DNA of 57,020 nucleotides, taken from NCBI RefSeq assembly GCF_008386585.1, contig NZ_VUOB01000057.1:1-57020 (forward strand), written 5' to 3'. Under the pieces are notes generated by a model. That model searched no databases. It saw nothing but the letters and a program-made list of their open reading frames with translations, and had not been told where the DNA came from. The stretch is from Solihabitans fulvus. GTDB lineage: Bacteria; Actinomycetota; Actinomycetes; Mycobacteriales; Pseudonocardiaceae. The position numbers and the translations under genes are program-made. Below are positions 1 through 9,760 of this stretch, one piece after another (within the stretch, counting starts at the first letter, position 1; the number at the start of each line of letters is the position of its first letter).

Positions 1-1
1 C

Positions 2-2206
2 CAGCTCGGCGTCGGCGCGCTGTACGCGTCCCCGATGCTGGCCGCCGCGCCGGGCTCGACGCACGGCTACGACGTGGTGGACCACAGCCGCGCGTGTCCC
101 GAGCGCGGCGGCGAGCGCGGCAGGCGGGTGCTCGCGGCGCGGCTGCGGGAACTGGACCTCGGGCTCGTCGTGGACATCGTGCCCAACCACATGTCGGTCG
201 CGGTGCCCTCGGCCAACCCGTGGTGGTGGGACGTGCTGCGCCACGGCCAGGAATCCCGCTACGCCAAGCACTTCGACGTGGACTGGTCGGCGGGCCCGCT
301 GCTGCTCCCGGTGCTCGGGGACGACGACGGCGTGGCCGACCTCAAGATCGACGACGGCTGCCTCGTCTACTACGAGCACCGGTTCCCGCTCGCGCCGGGC
401 ACCGACCGGCCGGCCGGCGGCGCACGGGAGATCCACGAGCGGCAGCACTACCGCCTGGTGTCCTGGCGGCGCGGCAACGCGGACCTGACCTACCGGCGTT
501 TCTTCGACATCACCAGTTTGGCCGCGATCCGGGTGGAGGACCCCGAGGTGTTCGCCGCGGCGCACGCGGAACTGCTGCGCTGGGCGGCCGACGGCGACGT
601 GACCGGCCTTCGGGTGGACCATCCCGACGGCCTGACCGACCCAGGCGAGTACCTGCGCGGGCTGCGGGCCGCCTCGGGCGGGTGGCTGGTCGTGGAGAAG
701 ATCCTCGCGCCCGGCGAGGCGCTGCCGGCGTCCTGGCCGGTGGACGGCACCACCGGGTACGACTCGCTGCGCGAGATCTGCGGGGTGTTCGTGGACCCCG
801 CGGGCGGGCCCGCGTTCACCGAGTTGGCCGAAAGCCTCGGCGTGGCAACGGATTTCGCCGCCGTGCAGGAGGAGTGCCGGCGGTTGGTCACGGACACGAT
901 CCTGGTCGCGGAGAAGCGCCGGATCGCCGCACTGCTGCCCGGCGTGCCGCGCGCGGCGGCCGAGGATGCCGTGGCCGAGGTGATGATCGCCTATCCCGTC
1001 TACCGCAGCTACCTGCCGGCCGGCCGCGCCAGCTGGCAGGCCGCGCTCGGCCGGGCCCGCGACCGCCGCCCCGAGCTGGCCGCCGCGTTCGACGCCCTGG
1101 ACACCGGGGTGCGCAGCAACCCGGAAGGCGAACTGGCGCAACGGATCCAGCAGACCTCCGGCATGGTCGTCGCCAAGGGCACCGAGGACACCGCGTTCTA
1201 CCGTTACACCCGGTTCGTCGCGCTGAACGAGGTCGGCGGCGAGCCCGCCGCGTTCGGGGTGTCGCCGGCGGAGTTCCACGCGGCCTCGGCGGCCCGCGAG
1301 GCCGCGACACCGCGCGGCATGACCACGCTGTCCACGCACGACACCAAGCGGTCCGAGGACGTGCGGGCCAGGCTGTCCGTGCTCGCCGAACTCCCGACCG
1401 AGTTCGCCGGGTCCGTTCGCCGCTGGACGGACCGGTGCGGCATCCCCGAGCCGTCGCTGAACCTGTTGGCCTGGCAGACCTTGCTCGGCGCGTGGCCGAT
1501 CGACGCGACCAGGCTGCGCGAGTACCTGCTCAAGGCGGCGCGGGAGGCGAAGGTCCGCACCTCCTGGGTGGACGGCGACGCGGAGTTCGAGTCCGCCGTG
1601 GCCGCCTGGCCCGAACGAGTGCTCGCGGACGCCGAACTGGCGGCGGAGGTGGCGACGATCGTCGAGCGGATCCGCCTGCCGGGTTGGTCCACCGCGTTGG
1701 GGCAGAAGCTGGTCCAGCTGGCCGGCCCCGGGGTGCCGGACGTCTACCAGGGCACCGAGCTGTGGGACCTGTCGCTGGTCGACCCGGACAACCGGCGCCA
1801 GGTGGACTTCTCGGCACGCCGGAACCTGGTGGGGCGCATAGCGTCCGGCTGGCTGCCCGAGGTGGACGACGACGGCGCCGCGAAGCTCCTGGTGGTGCAG
1901 CGCGTGCTGCGGCTGCGCCGCGAGCGACCCGACCTGTTCGTCGGCTACCGGCCGCTGCCGGCCGACGGGCCCGCCGCCGAGCACGCGCTCGCCTTCGCCA
2001 GGAGCGCCGACCTGGTGGCGGTCGCGACCCGGCTGCCGGTGCGGCTGGCCGCCTCCGGCGGCTGGCGCGACACCGTGCTGCCGCTGCCGGCCGGCCAGGG
2101 CTGGACGGACCTGCTGACCGGCAAGGAGATCGACTCGCCGAACCCGGCGCTGGCCGAGTTGTTGGACCGCTACCCGGTGGCGCTGCTCGTCCGGAGGACT
2201 GCGTGA
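2..2206 (+). CDS. treY: Maltooligosyl trehalose synthase, 5'-truncated by window edge
   Basis: TreY isomerises the reducing-end alpha-1,4 bond of maltodextrins to alpha,alpha-1,1, giving maltooligosyl trehalose in the cytoplasm. The frame is open from base 2, and the residues before the first in-window ATG (base 35) read as the conserved strand leading into the TIM barrel, so the true start lies upstream. GH13 signatures are visible: DIVPNHM, GLRVDHPDG with the nucleophile Asp, WLVVEKI with the acid/base Glu, and THDTKRSEDVRARL with the third Asp. About 735 residues are present, so only a short N-terminal piece (roughly 40 residues by family comparison) is missing. The stop overlaps the treZ start by 4 bp, indicating translational coupling. 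Identity is secure from motifs and from the neighbouring treZ. Confidence 0.95.
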   Translation, partial: QLGVGALYASPMLAAAPGSTHGYDVVDHSRACPERGGERGRRVLAARLRELDLGLVVDIVPNHMSVAVPSANPWWWDVLRHGQESRYAKHFDVDWSAGPLLLPVLGDDDGVADLKIDDGCLVYYEHRFPLAPGTDRPAGGAREIHERQHYRLVSWRRGNADLTYRRFFDITSLAAIRVEDPEVFAAAHAELLRWAADGDVTGLRVDHPDGLTDPGEYLRGLRAASGGWLVVEKILAPGEALPASWPVDGTTGYDSLREICGVFVDPAGGPAFTELAESLGVATDFAAVQEECRRLVTDTILVAEKRRIAALLPGVPRAAAEDAVAEVMIAYPVYRSYLPAGRASWQAALGRARDRRPELAAAFDALDTGVRSNPEGELAQRIQQTSGMVVAKGTEDTAFYRYTRFVALNEVGGEPAAFGVSPAEFHAASAAREAATPRGMTTLSTHDTKRSEDVRARLSVLAELPTEFAGSVRRWTDRCGIPEPSLNLLAWQTLLGAWPIDATRLREYLLKAAREAKVRTSWVDGDAEFESAVAAWPERVLADAELAAEVATIVERIRLPGWSTALGQKLVQLAGPGVPDVYQGTELWDLSLVDPDNRRQVDFSARRNLVGRIASGWLPEVDDDGAAKLLVVQRVLRLRRERPDLFVGYRPLPADGPAAEHALAFARSADLVAVATRLPVRLAASGGWRDTVLPLPAGQGWTDLLTGKEIDSPNPALAELLDRYPVALLVRRTA

Positions 2207-3945
2207 GATTTGCCGTGTGGGCCCCGGAACGGACCCGGGTCCTGGTGCGCCTCGACTCCGGCGACCACCCGATGTCCAGGGACGACGGCGGCTGGTGGCA
2301 TGCGTCGCTGCCCGACGCGCCCGGCGACGTCGACTACGCGTTCCTGCTCGACGACGATCCGACGCCGCTGCCCGACCCCCGCTCGGCCCGGCAGCCCAAC
2401 GGCGTGCACGGCCCGTCCCGGCGCTACGACCACGCCGCGTTCGAGTGGTCCGACCACGGCTGGACCGGGCGCGCCCTGCCCGGCAGCGTCGTCTACGAGC
2501 TGCACATCGGCACGTTCACCGAGGCCGGCACCTTCGACGCGGCCGTCGAGCGGCTCGACCACCTCGTGGACCTCGGCGTCGACCTCGTGGAAGTCATGCC
2601 GGTCAACAGCTTCGACGGCGTGGCGGGCTGGGGCTACGACGGCGTGCTGTGGGGCGCGGTGCACGAACCCTACGGCGGCCCGACCGCCTTCAAGCGGCTC
2701 GTGGACGCCTGCCACGCGCGGGGCCTCGGCGTCGTGCTCGACGTGGTCTACAACCACCTCGGCCCGTCCGGCGCGTACCTCGACCGGTTCGGCCCGTACT
2801 TCGCCGGCCGCAACGACTGGGGACCGGGGCTCAACCTCGACGGGGCCGGGTCGGACGAGGTCCGCCGCTACGTCGTCGACAACGCGCTTGGCTGGTTCCG
2901 GGACTTCCACGTGGACGGGCTGCGGCTGGACGCGGTGCACGCGCTGGTCGACCGCCGCGCCACGCACCTGCTCGAGGAGCTGTCCGCCGAGGTGGACGCG
3001 TTGTCCGCCGGGCTGCGCCGGCCGCTGACGCTGATCGCCGAGTCCGACCTGAACGACCCGGCCGTGGTCACCGCGCGCGAGGCGGGCGGACGCGGGATCG
3101 CCGCACAGTGGTCCGACGACCTGCACCACAGCCTGCACGTGGCGCTGACCGGCGAGAAGCAGGGCTACTACGCCGACTTCGCCGCTCCCGGCGCGCTGCC
3201 GGCCACCCTGCGCGGGGTGTTCTTCCACGCCGGCACCTGGTCGTCCTTCCGGGGCAGGACGCACGGCAGAAAGGTCGACACCGCAAGGATTCCAGGCCAC
3301 CGGTTCCTCGCCTACCTACAGACCCACGACCAGGTCGGCAACCGCGCGGCCGGCGACCGGATCTCCGCGCTCGTGTCGCCGGACCGGCAGCTCTGCGCCG
3401 CGGCCATCGTGCTCTGCTCCCCTTACACGCCAATGCTGTTCATGGGGGAGGAGTGGGCAGCGGGCACGCCGTGGCAGTTCTTCGCGTCCTTCCCCGATCC
3501 CGCGCTCGCCGAGGCCGTGCGGACCGGGCGGCGCAGGGAGTTCGGCGAGCACGGCTGGGGCGAGGCCGAGGTGCCCGATCCGATGGATCCGGCGACGTTC
3601 CTGCGGTCGAAGCTGAACTGGGCCGAGCTGGCCGAGCCGCGCCACCGCGAGGTCCATGAGCTGTACCGGGAGCTGATCGCCCTGCGCCGCAGCCGTTCCG
3701 AGCTGGCCGACCCCCGGCTGGACCGGTTCGTGGTCGACGCGGACGAGCACCCGTGGCTCGTGCTGCACCGGGGTGCGCTGCGGGTGGTGTGCAATCTCGG
3801 CGACACCGAGGCGCGCGTGCCGCTGGACCGCGAGCCGCACGAGGTGCTGCTGGCGTCGGCGTCGGTGGAGCTGGCCCCCGCCGCGGTGACGCTGCCGGCC
3901 GCGTCCTTCGCCGTGCTGGACACGGAGCCCGACCCGGCCGACTGA
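2203..3945 (+). CDS. treZ: Malto-oligosyltrehalose trehalohydrolase
   Basis: TreZ releases free trehalose from the TreY product. The GTG start at 2203 shares GTGA with the treY stop and has a GGAGG ribosome-binding site at 2192-2196. The protein begins with the typical FAVWAPE strand of the N-terminal E-set domain. GH13 motifs follow: DVVYNHLGPSG, VDGLRLDAVHA (nucleophile Asp), LIAESDLN (acid/base Glu) and THDQVGNR. At 580 aa it is full length for the family. The same frame is also open upstream through treY, but that extension has no TreZ-like content and is rejected. The gene ends 17 bp before the stop of the converging sigma-factor gene. Confidence 0.96.
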   Translation: MRFAVWAPERTRVLVRLDSGDHPMSRDDGGWWHASLPDAPGDVDYAFLLDDDPTPLPDPRSARQPNGVHGPSRRYDHAAFEWSDHGWTGRALPGSVVYELHIGTFTEAGTFDAAVERLDHLVDLGVDLVEVMPVNSFDGVAGWGYDGVLWGAVHEPYGGPTAFKRLVDACHARGLGVVLDVVYNHLGPSGAYLDRFGPYFAGRNDWGPGLNLDGAGSDEVRRYVVDNALGWFRDFHVDGLRLDAVHALVDRRATHLLEELSAEVDALSAGLRRPLTLIAESDLNDPAVVTAREAGGRGIAAQWSDDLHHSLHVALTGEKQGYYADFAAPGALPATLRGVFFHAGTWSSFRGRTHGRKVDTARIPGHRFLAYLQTHDQVGNRAAGDRISALVSPDRQLCAAAIVLCSPYTPMLFMGEEWAAGTPWQFFASFPDPALAEAVRTGRRREFGEHGWGEAEVPDPMDPATFLRSKLNWAELAEPRHREVHELYRELIALRRSRSELADPRLDRFVVDADEHPWLVLHRGALRVVCNLGDTEARVPLDREPHEVLLASASVELAPAAVTLPAASFAVLDTEPDPAD

Positions 3946-3962
3946 CGGTCCCTGACGGCTAA

Positions 3963-5609
3963 TTAGAGCGGCACGTCCTCGCTCGCCCGCAGCGTGCCGA
4001 CGGTCGCGGACAGCCGGGCGACGCCGGCCGCGCCGGGGATCGTCACGAGCGTCATCGAGATCGTGCTGCCCTGGCCGGGAGCCACCGTGATCGCGCAGAC
4101 CAGCTCGCTGCCGATCGCGGGCCGGCACCGGCCGCTCCCGTCGATGCCGATGACCCCCGCCGGCAGCGCGACGGTGAGCGTGCCCGTCGCCGAGGAGGAT
4201 GCCGTGCCGTGCACAGTGATGTCCAGTCGCCGCAACAGCTTCCCGGTCAGCTCCTCGCGGCCGAGCGCGGTGACGGTCGAGGAGAGGGCCACCGTGTCGG
4301 CGCGCACCGGGGTCGGCTGCGTCGTGGTCGTGGCGGGCGGTGTTGTCGTCGGCGGCGTTGTCGTCGGAGGCGTGGGGGCTACGCCCTGTCGGGACGTCGA
4401 CGCGGCCACGGTCGTCGACGTGGGCGGCGCGCTCGACGTCGGCGCGGCGGACGGGGACGGCTGGTCCGGGGTCGTGGTGGCGCGAGCGGGCTGCGTGGAC
4501 GTCGACGGCTGGCCAGGCACGGCGGGTTGGTGCGCCTGGGTCGTTGGCGCTCTGCCGGGGGTCGGAACGGCGCCGGGCGTCGGGGTGTTGGGCGTTGTGG
4601 GGACGTTGCTCGATGGCGGCGCGGCCGGTGTCGTGGTCGGGATGGCCGTCTCGGCCTCCGCGGCTGGCACGCTCTGGTGGACCGGGCTCAGGTACAGCGC
4701 GCCCGCGACCCCGGCGGCCGCGGCGGCCACGCCGATCCACTGGGCGATCCCGGTCGTCGCCGAGTTGGCGCCCGCGGTGACCGGCGCAGCCGCGGCGGTG
4801 GCGGTGCCCGGCCCCGTGGTCGCCAGGTAGCCGGCCGCGCCGACGCCGAGCACCAGCGGCGCGACGACCGCGCGCAGGGTGGTGTTGACGTCGGACAGCT
4901 CGGCGGTCAGCGCCCGGCAGCGCTCGCACTCGTCGAGGTGCGCCTCGACCTGGTTGGCCTCCCGCTTGGACAGCGCGCCCCTGACCCATACGGCCAGCCG
5001 GTCCACGGTGGCGCGGCAGCGTGCGGAGGTGGTGTCGGTCAGGTGCAGTTGCAGGTATGCCTGGCGCAGGCCCTCGCGGGCGCGGTAGGCCAGCGCCGAC
5101 ACGCCGTTCGCGCTGAGCCCGAGGATCGGCGCGATCTCGGCCGGGCTCTGGCCCTCGATCTCGGTGTGCCACAGCACGGTCCGCCACCGCTCCGGCAGCC
5201 GCGCGTAGGCCGTCGCCACCAGCGACCGCTCCGCCAGGGCGACGACCTCGTCGGACGGGTCGCCCTCGTCCCCGACGGTCGGCCGGTCCTGGAAGTCCTC
5301 CTGGAGCGACACCCTGCCGTCCTTGCGGTGCTTCTGGAAGGCGACGTTGCGCACCACGGTGAGCAGGTAGGGGCGGAAGCCCTCGGTCGGGCCCCGGCCG
5401 GACCGCAGCATCTCCAGCACCTTGGCGAAGGCCTCGGAGACCAGGTCGTCGGCCTCCGTCGCGGAGTTGCCGAGGCTGAACGCGAAGCTGCGTGCCGCGC
5501 CCGCGTGCCGTTCGTACAGGACGCGGTAGGCGGCGGACGAGCCGGCGCGCACGGCGTCGGCCAGCTCGCTGTCACCGAGTGCGTCTGCCGAGTGACGCAT
5601 TGTTGACAT
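3963..5609 (-). CDS. ECF sigma factor fused to zinc-finger/membrane anti-sigma-like tail
   Basis: The 548-aa protein starts as an ECF sigma factor: region 2 at about residues 12-100 (EADDLVSEAFAKV) and region 4 at about 130-190 (LPERWRTVLW, then a helix-turn-helix). A putative zinc-binding segment at about 195-232 (upstream Cys, then HLDECERC) matches ZAS-type anti-sigma domains. Two hydrophobic segments follow at about 246-264 and 287-307. Next come a roughly 120-residue Pro/Thr/Ser-rich linker and a C-terminal beta-rich domain of about 110 residues, probably outside the cell. Most anti-sigma factors are separate proteins, so this is a one-polypeptide sigma/sensor design. ATG at 5609 is chosen because GAGGAAGGG precedes it; ATG at 5600 is an alternative. 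Its signal and targets cannot be read from the sequence. Confidence 0.88.
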   Translation of the reverse strand: MSTMRHSADALGDSELADAVRAGSSAAYRVLYERHAGAARSFAFSLGNSATEADDLVSEAFAKVLEMLRSGRGPTEGFRPYLLTVVRNVAFQKHRKDGRVSLQEDFQDRPTVGDEGDPSDEVVALAERSLVATAYARLPERWRTVLWHTEIEGQSPAEIAPILGLSANGVSALAYRAREGLRQAYLQLHLTDTTSARCRATVDRLAVWVRGALSKREANQVEAHLDECERCRALTAELSDVNTTLRAVVAPLVLGVGAAGYLATTGPGTATAAAAPVTAGANSATTGIAQWIGVAAAAAGVAGALYLSPVHQSVPAAEAETAIPTTTPAAPPSSNVPTTPNTPTPGAVPTPGRAPTTQAHQPAVPGQPSTSTQPARATTTPDQPSPSAAPTSSAPPTSTTVAASTSRQGVAPTPPTTTPPTTTPPATTTTQPTPVRADTVALSSTVTALGREELTGKLLRRLDITVHGTASSSATGTLTVALPAGVIGIDGSGRCRPAIGSELVCAITVAPGQGSTISMTLVTIPGAAGVARLSATVGTLRASEDVPL

Positions 5610-5672
5610 ATCGTCCCTTCCTCTTTGACTCCTGATGCGTCAACGGCGATCTCGTGACGCGGAATCGCGTCA
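5593..5672. promoter_or_regulatory. Four TGACGC/GCGTCA motifs upstream of sigma gene
   Basis: TGACGC occurs at 5593-5598 and 5655-5660, and its complement GCGTCA at 5637-5642 and 5667-5672. The last two form a perfect inverted repeat with a 6-bp spacer. They surround the ribosome-binding site and start of the sigma gene, within the 216-bp divergent region shared with the gene at 5826. A regulator binding site is plausible; no regulator can be named. Confidence 0.35.
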
Positions 5673-5825
5673 TGAACGGCAACTATCGACATCCGGTAAG
5701 TGATTGGTGGCTGAGCGTGTGTATTCGGACGCATCGCCGCTGCGGGGGATTTCGGCTGAAACGGTCGTCATCGGACAACTGCCCCGACGTCACATTGGCA
5801 CGGTGCACACGGGAGGACGCGCGCA

Positions 5826-6647
5826 GTGACGGAGGACTCAGCTGGTTTCGAGGTCGTGCCGAGGCAGGCCAGGGGTGACAACGACGAGATGGGGCGATTT
5901 CTGCGGAGCTGGCGGGCGCGCAGCGTGGCGGGCGGGTGGTCCTTCCCGAGCGACTGGGCGGTGGCCGGGGTGCGCGAGGTCGCGGCGGCCGTGCTGCACG
6001 GCACGGACCCGACGACGGCGCTGACCGGGCTCGGCGGGGCGCGGGCCAGGGTCGGCGTCGGGCTGCGCGAGACGCTGCGCGACCTCGCCGCGCTCCAGGC
6101 CGCGGTCGCCTACCGGCAGCGGCGGGAGGAGGAGTCCGACCGCGTGCCGAACACCTGGCTGCGCGCGGTGGCCGTCGGCTGGAGCGACGAGACCGAGCGC
6201 TGCCTGGTCTCGACGCACGCGGACGACCCGCTCACCGGGCTGGCCACGGCCGCGTACCTGCGCACCAGGCTGCTGGAGGTCTACCAGGAGTGCGAGTACC
6301 TCGGCGTGCCGGTGGCCGACCGGTACGCCGTCGTGGTGGTCAGCCTCGGCCACGAGGCGCTGCCGCCGATGAGCCGCGCGGCCGGCATGATCACCGTGGC
6401 CGCCGCGCTGCACCTGGTGTTCTGCGCAGGCGAGACCCGCGCGCTGCTCGCGCCGTCCACCGCGGTGGTGCTGACCCCGGTCGGACACCGTTTGGCGGAC
6501 CGGGTTTCCACCGCGCGGCGGTTGGTCGCGCGGCGATTGGCCGCGGATCCGGCCACGACCGGGGTGACCCAGGCCGTCTGGATCGCGCAGCTGCCCGCGG
6601 TGTACGACGCCGCGCGGGGTCTCACCGCGACCGTGCTGCGCCACTGA
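5826..6647 (+). CDS. Hypothetical protein with degenerate GGDEF-like segment
   Basis: A 273-aa soluble protein with a GTG start at 5826 and GGGAGG at 5811-5816. Residues about 135-170 carry DPLTGLAT followed by an amphipathic helix, which resembles the first conserved block of diguanylate cyclase (GGDEF) domains. No GG(D/E)EF signature loop follows, so cyclase activity is unlikely. The N-terminal half is Arg/Ala-rich and helical, and there are no membrane segments. It is divergent from the fused sigma factor and is followed by a strong hairpin terminator. Function unknown; a nucleotide-sensing or protein-interaction role is only a guess. Confidence 0.7.
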   Translation: MTEDSAGFEVVPRQARGDNDEMGRFLRSWRARSVAGGWSFPSDWAVAGVREVAAAVLHGTDPTTALTGLGGARARVGVGLRETLRDLAALQAAVAYRQRREEESDRVPNTWLRAVAVGWSDETERCLVSTHADDPLTGLATAAYLRTRLLEVYQECEYLGVPVADRYAVVVVSLGHEALPPMSRAAGMITVAAALHLVFCAGETRALLAPSTAVVLTPVGHRLADRVSTARRLVARRLAADPATTGVTQAVWIAQLPAVYDAARGLTATVLRH

Positions 6648-6671
6648 GGTTTCCGGCCTGGAACGGGCAGG

Positions 6672-6715
6672 TTTCGGGCCCGGCACACGGAAGTGCCCGC
6701 GCGCCGGACCCGAAA
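6672..6715. terminator. Bidirectional hairpin terminator
   Basis: Arms 6672-6684 (TTTCGGGCCCGGC) and 6703-6715 (GCCGGACCCGAAA) pair over 13 positions with one mismatch, enclosing an 18-nt loop that itself contains complementary bases. It lies 25 bp after the stop of the 5826-6647 gene and at the far end of the minus-strand RNA unit, so it can terminate both converging transcripts. Confidence 0.75.
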
Positions 6716-6899
6716 CGCAGCAACCCCCGGGCCTGCTCCTGCGTCACGCAGGCCCGAGCTGGACTGGCTCGGGAGCACCGGGGGCTGGGTAGCTGCCTGT
6801 TATTCGCGGACCGCTCGTCCGCAGAAGGGCGGTCCTAGCGGACAGCCACCTCACGAGTCCCGTTGATACTCAACTCTGGACCACCTCCTCTCTCGTGTA
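6716..6899 (-). ncRNA. Candidate structured minus-strand RNA with leader-peptide frame
   Basis: Reading leftward from a promoter at 6906-6935, the transcript has a strong Shine-Dalgarno (6881-6889), a 12-codon frame (6835-6873) and then a folded region. Three mutually exclusive stems can form near the end of the frame: 6838-6843 with 6817-6822; 6829-6835 with 6808-6814; and 6817-6822 with 6806-6811. A three-way-junction-like module follows: 6724-6730 with 6778-6784 closes two hairpins (about 6731-6753 and 6753-6773). It ends in the terminator at 6672-6715, and no gene follows on this strand before the sigma gene. Attenuator-like organisation is visible; family unknown. It is not a tRNA, tmRNA or SRP RNA by any feature I can see. 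Confidence 0.5.
6835..6873 (-). CDS. 12-aa putative leader peptide (MSINGTREVAVR)
   Basis: The frame uses TTG at 6873 and TAG at 6837-6835, with AGGAGGTGG at 6889-6881, a near-perfect anti-SD complement 7 nt away. So strong a ribosome site on so short a frame, directly followed by alternative stems that include its last codons, suggests translation-coupled regulation. The peptide is not enriched for a single amino acid, so a simple amino-acid attenuator is not indicated. Confidence 0.5.
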   Translation of the reverse strand: MSINGTREVAVR

Positions 6900-6905
6900 C
6901 TGGCA

Positions 6906-6935
6906 ACGCTAGTAGCCCAACACCCACCCGTGCAA
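6906..6935 (-). promoter_or_regulatory. Promoter of the minus-strand RNA
   Basis: On the minus strand TTGCAC (6935-6930) and TAGCGT (6911-6906) are 18 bp apart, a good fit to vegetative actinobacterial promoters. Predicted initiation is near 6899, about 10 nt before the Shine-Dalgarno. It lies only 11 bp past the stop of the dehydratase gene. Confidence 0.55.
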
Positions 6936-6946
6936 CGGATATTCGA

Positions 6947-8661
<1,715 letters not shown>

Positions 8662-8665
<4 letters not shown>

Positions 8666-9576
8666 CCGGCGTCCCGGATGTCCCAGGAGGCAAGGATCTC
8701 GGCGACCCGGTCGCGCCGCGCCTGATCGAGCCGGTGGCTGGGCGGGCGAACGTCGGGACCGCACAACCCCAGCTGCGCAAGGGCCTCCTTGACCACGGTC
8801 ACGTTGTTCGCCGCCTCGGACTCCGCGCGCAGCTCCTCGAAGGCGCGAATCCGTTGCCAGAGCTGCATTGCCGCCGGATAGTCGCCGCCGCGTAGCGCGG
8901 CGAGCAGGTCGAGCGACAGGGCGGGCCAGACGTTGGCCAGCCCCGAGGTGAAGCCGCGCGCGCCGACCGCCCAGTAGCCGGGCGCGGACAGCTCGGCGAG
9001 GCCGGCGATCCACACGAAACGGTCGAGGCCGGCGTCCCTGGCGACCGAGGCGAACCGCACCGGGTCGGGCACCGCGTACTTCACCGCGATGACGTTCGCG
9101 CAGTGCTCGGCGAGCCTGGCCAGCTGGTCCCCGCCGATCCTGGGGTTGCGGACGTACAGCACCACGCCGAGTTCCGGCACGGCGTCCGCGATCGCGCGGT
9201 GGTAGTCGACCCAGCCGTCCAGCGAGACATAGGGATGCACCGGCTGGTGCACCATGATCATGTGCGCGCCGGCCTGCCGCGCGTGCCGCGCGGCCTCCGT
9301 CGCGGTGCGCACGTCGTGGCCGACGCCGGCGAGCACGAAGGTGTCCGCGCCGACGAGCTTGGTGGTGAGTTCGACGGTGCGGCGCGTCTCGGTATCCGAC
9401 AGCGCGTAGAACTCGCCGGTGTTCCCGTTCGGCGTCACGACGCGGATCCCGCCGCGCACCAGGCGATCCAGCAGCCGGCCGTACGCGTCGGCGTCGATCG
9501 ATCCCGCCGCGTCGAAGGGGGTGACGGGAATCGCCACGACACCGGCCAACTGCTCCGACAGCTCCTGGAAGGTCAC
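8662..9576 (-). CDS. DHDPS/NAL-family 2-keto-3-deoxy sugar acid dehydratase or aldolase
   Basis: A 304-aa TIM-barrel class I lyase. The family signature GNTGEF, a Tyr followed by VRNP, and the Schiff-base Lys in AVKYA are present. Members beside arabinonate dehydratases convert 2-keto-3-deoxy-L-arabinonate to alpha-ketoglutarate semialdehyde; 5-dehydro-4-deoxyglucarate dehydratase is the main alternative. It is the first gene of the operon, starts with GTG at 9576 with no ribosome-binding site, and is probably leaderless because a promoter places transcription start on the first base. No semialdehyde dehydrogenase is nearby, so the pathway would be finished by genes elsewhere. Confidence 0.85.
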
Positions 9577-9582
9577 AGCCCA

Positions 9583-9611
9583 GTACTACGCCCGGGTTCG
9601 ATGGCCGTCAA
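9583..9611 (-). promoter_or_regulatory. Leaderless promoter of the sugar-acid operon
   Basis: On the minus strand TTGACG (9611-9606) and TAGTAC (9588-9583) are exactly 17 bp apart. The -10 element ends 6 nt before the GTG at 9576, so the mRNA should begin at the start codon. An ACATCGGA motif abuts the -35 on its upstream side, and ACATCCGATGT lies about 115 bp further upstream, as possible regulator half-sites. Confidence 0.65.
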
Positions 9612-9680
9612 GAGAACATCGGACCTCTGTCGTCGTCCGCCGTGGACCCGGGTCGCGGGATCCCATTCCGTTGGTCAGTG

Positions 9681-9733
9681 TTGACGAGCCGTCGGGTCGG
9701 TCATACGCTGCTTCGACGGAAGACATCCGATGT
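9681..9733 (+). promoter_or_regulatory. Plus-strand promoter-like pair plus palindrome
   Basis: TTGACG (9681-9686) and TACGCT (9704-9709) are 17 bp apart, and the palindrome ACATCCGATGT sits at 9723-9733, just after the predicted start. Downstream lies only the 3' end of a minus-strand hydrolase gene, so any transcript would be antisense or a remnant of a lost divergent regulator gene. Confidence 0.3.
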
Positions 9734-9760
9734 GTGTCATGCGCCTGGCGCAAGGTGCCG

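Noticed and set aside
94..2202. Long open frame continuing upstream of treZ in the same frame
   Set aside because: It lies antiphase inside treY, is Arg/Pro-rich and has no domain; TreZ homology and a Shine-Dalgarno begin at 2203.
2170..3300. Long minus-strand open frame opposite treZ
   Set aside because: Codon-mirror shadow typical of high-GC DNA; no motifs, no ribosome site.
6877..6890. Resemblance of the plus strand to the 3' end of 16S rRNA (CACCTCCT)
   Set aside because: It is simply the complement of a strong Shine-Dalgarno on the minus strand; no rRNA sequence surrounds it.
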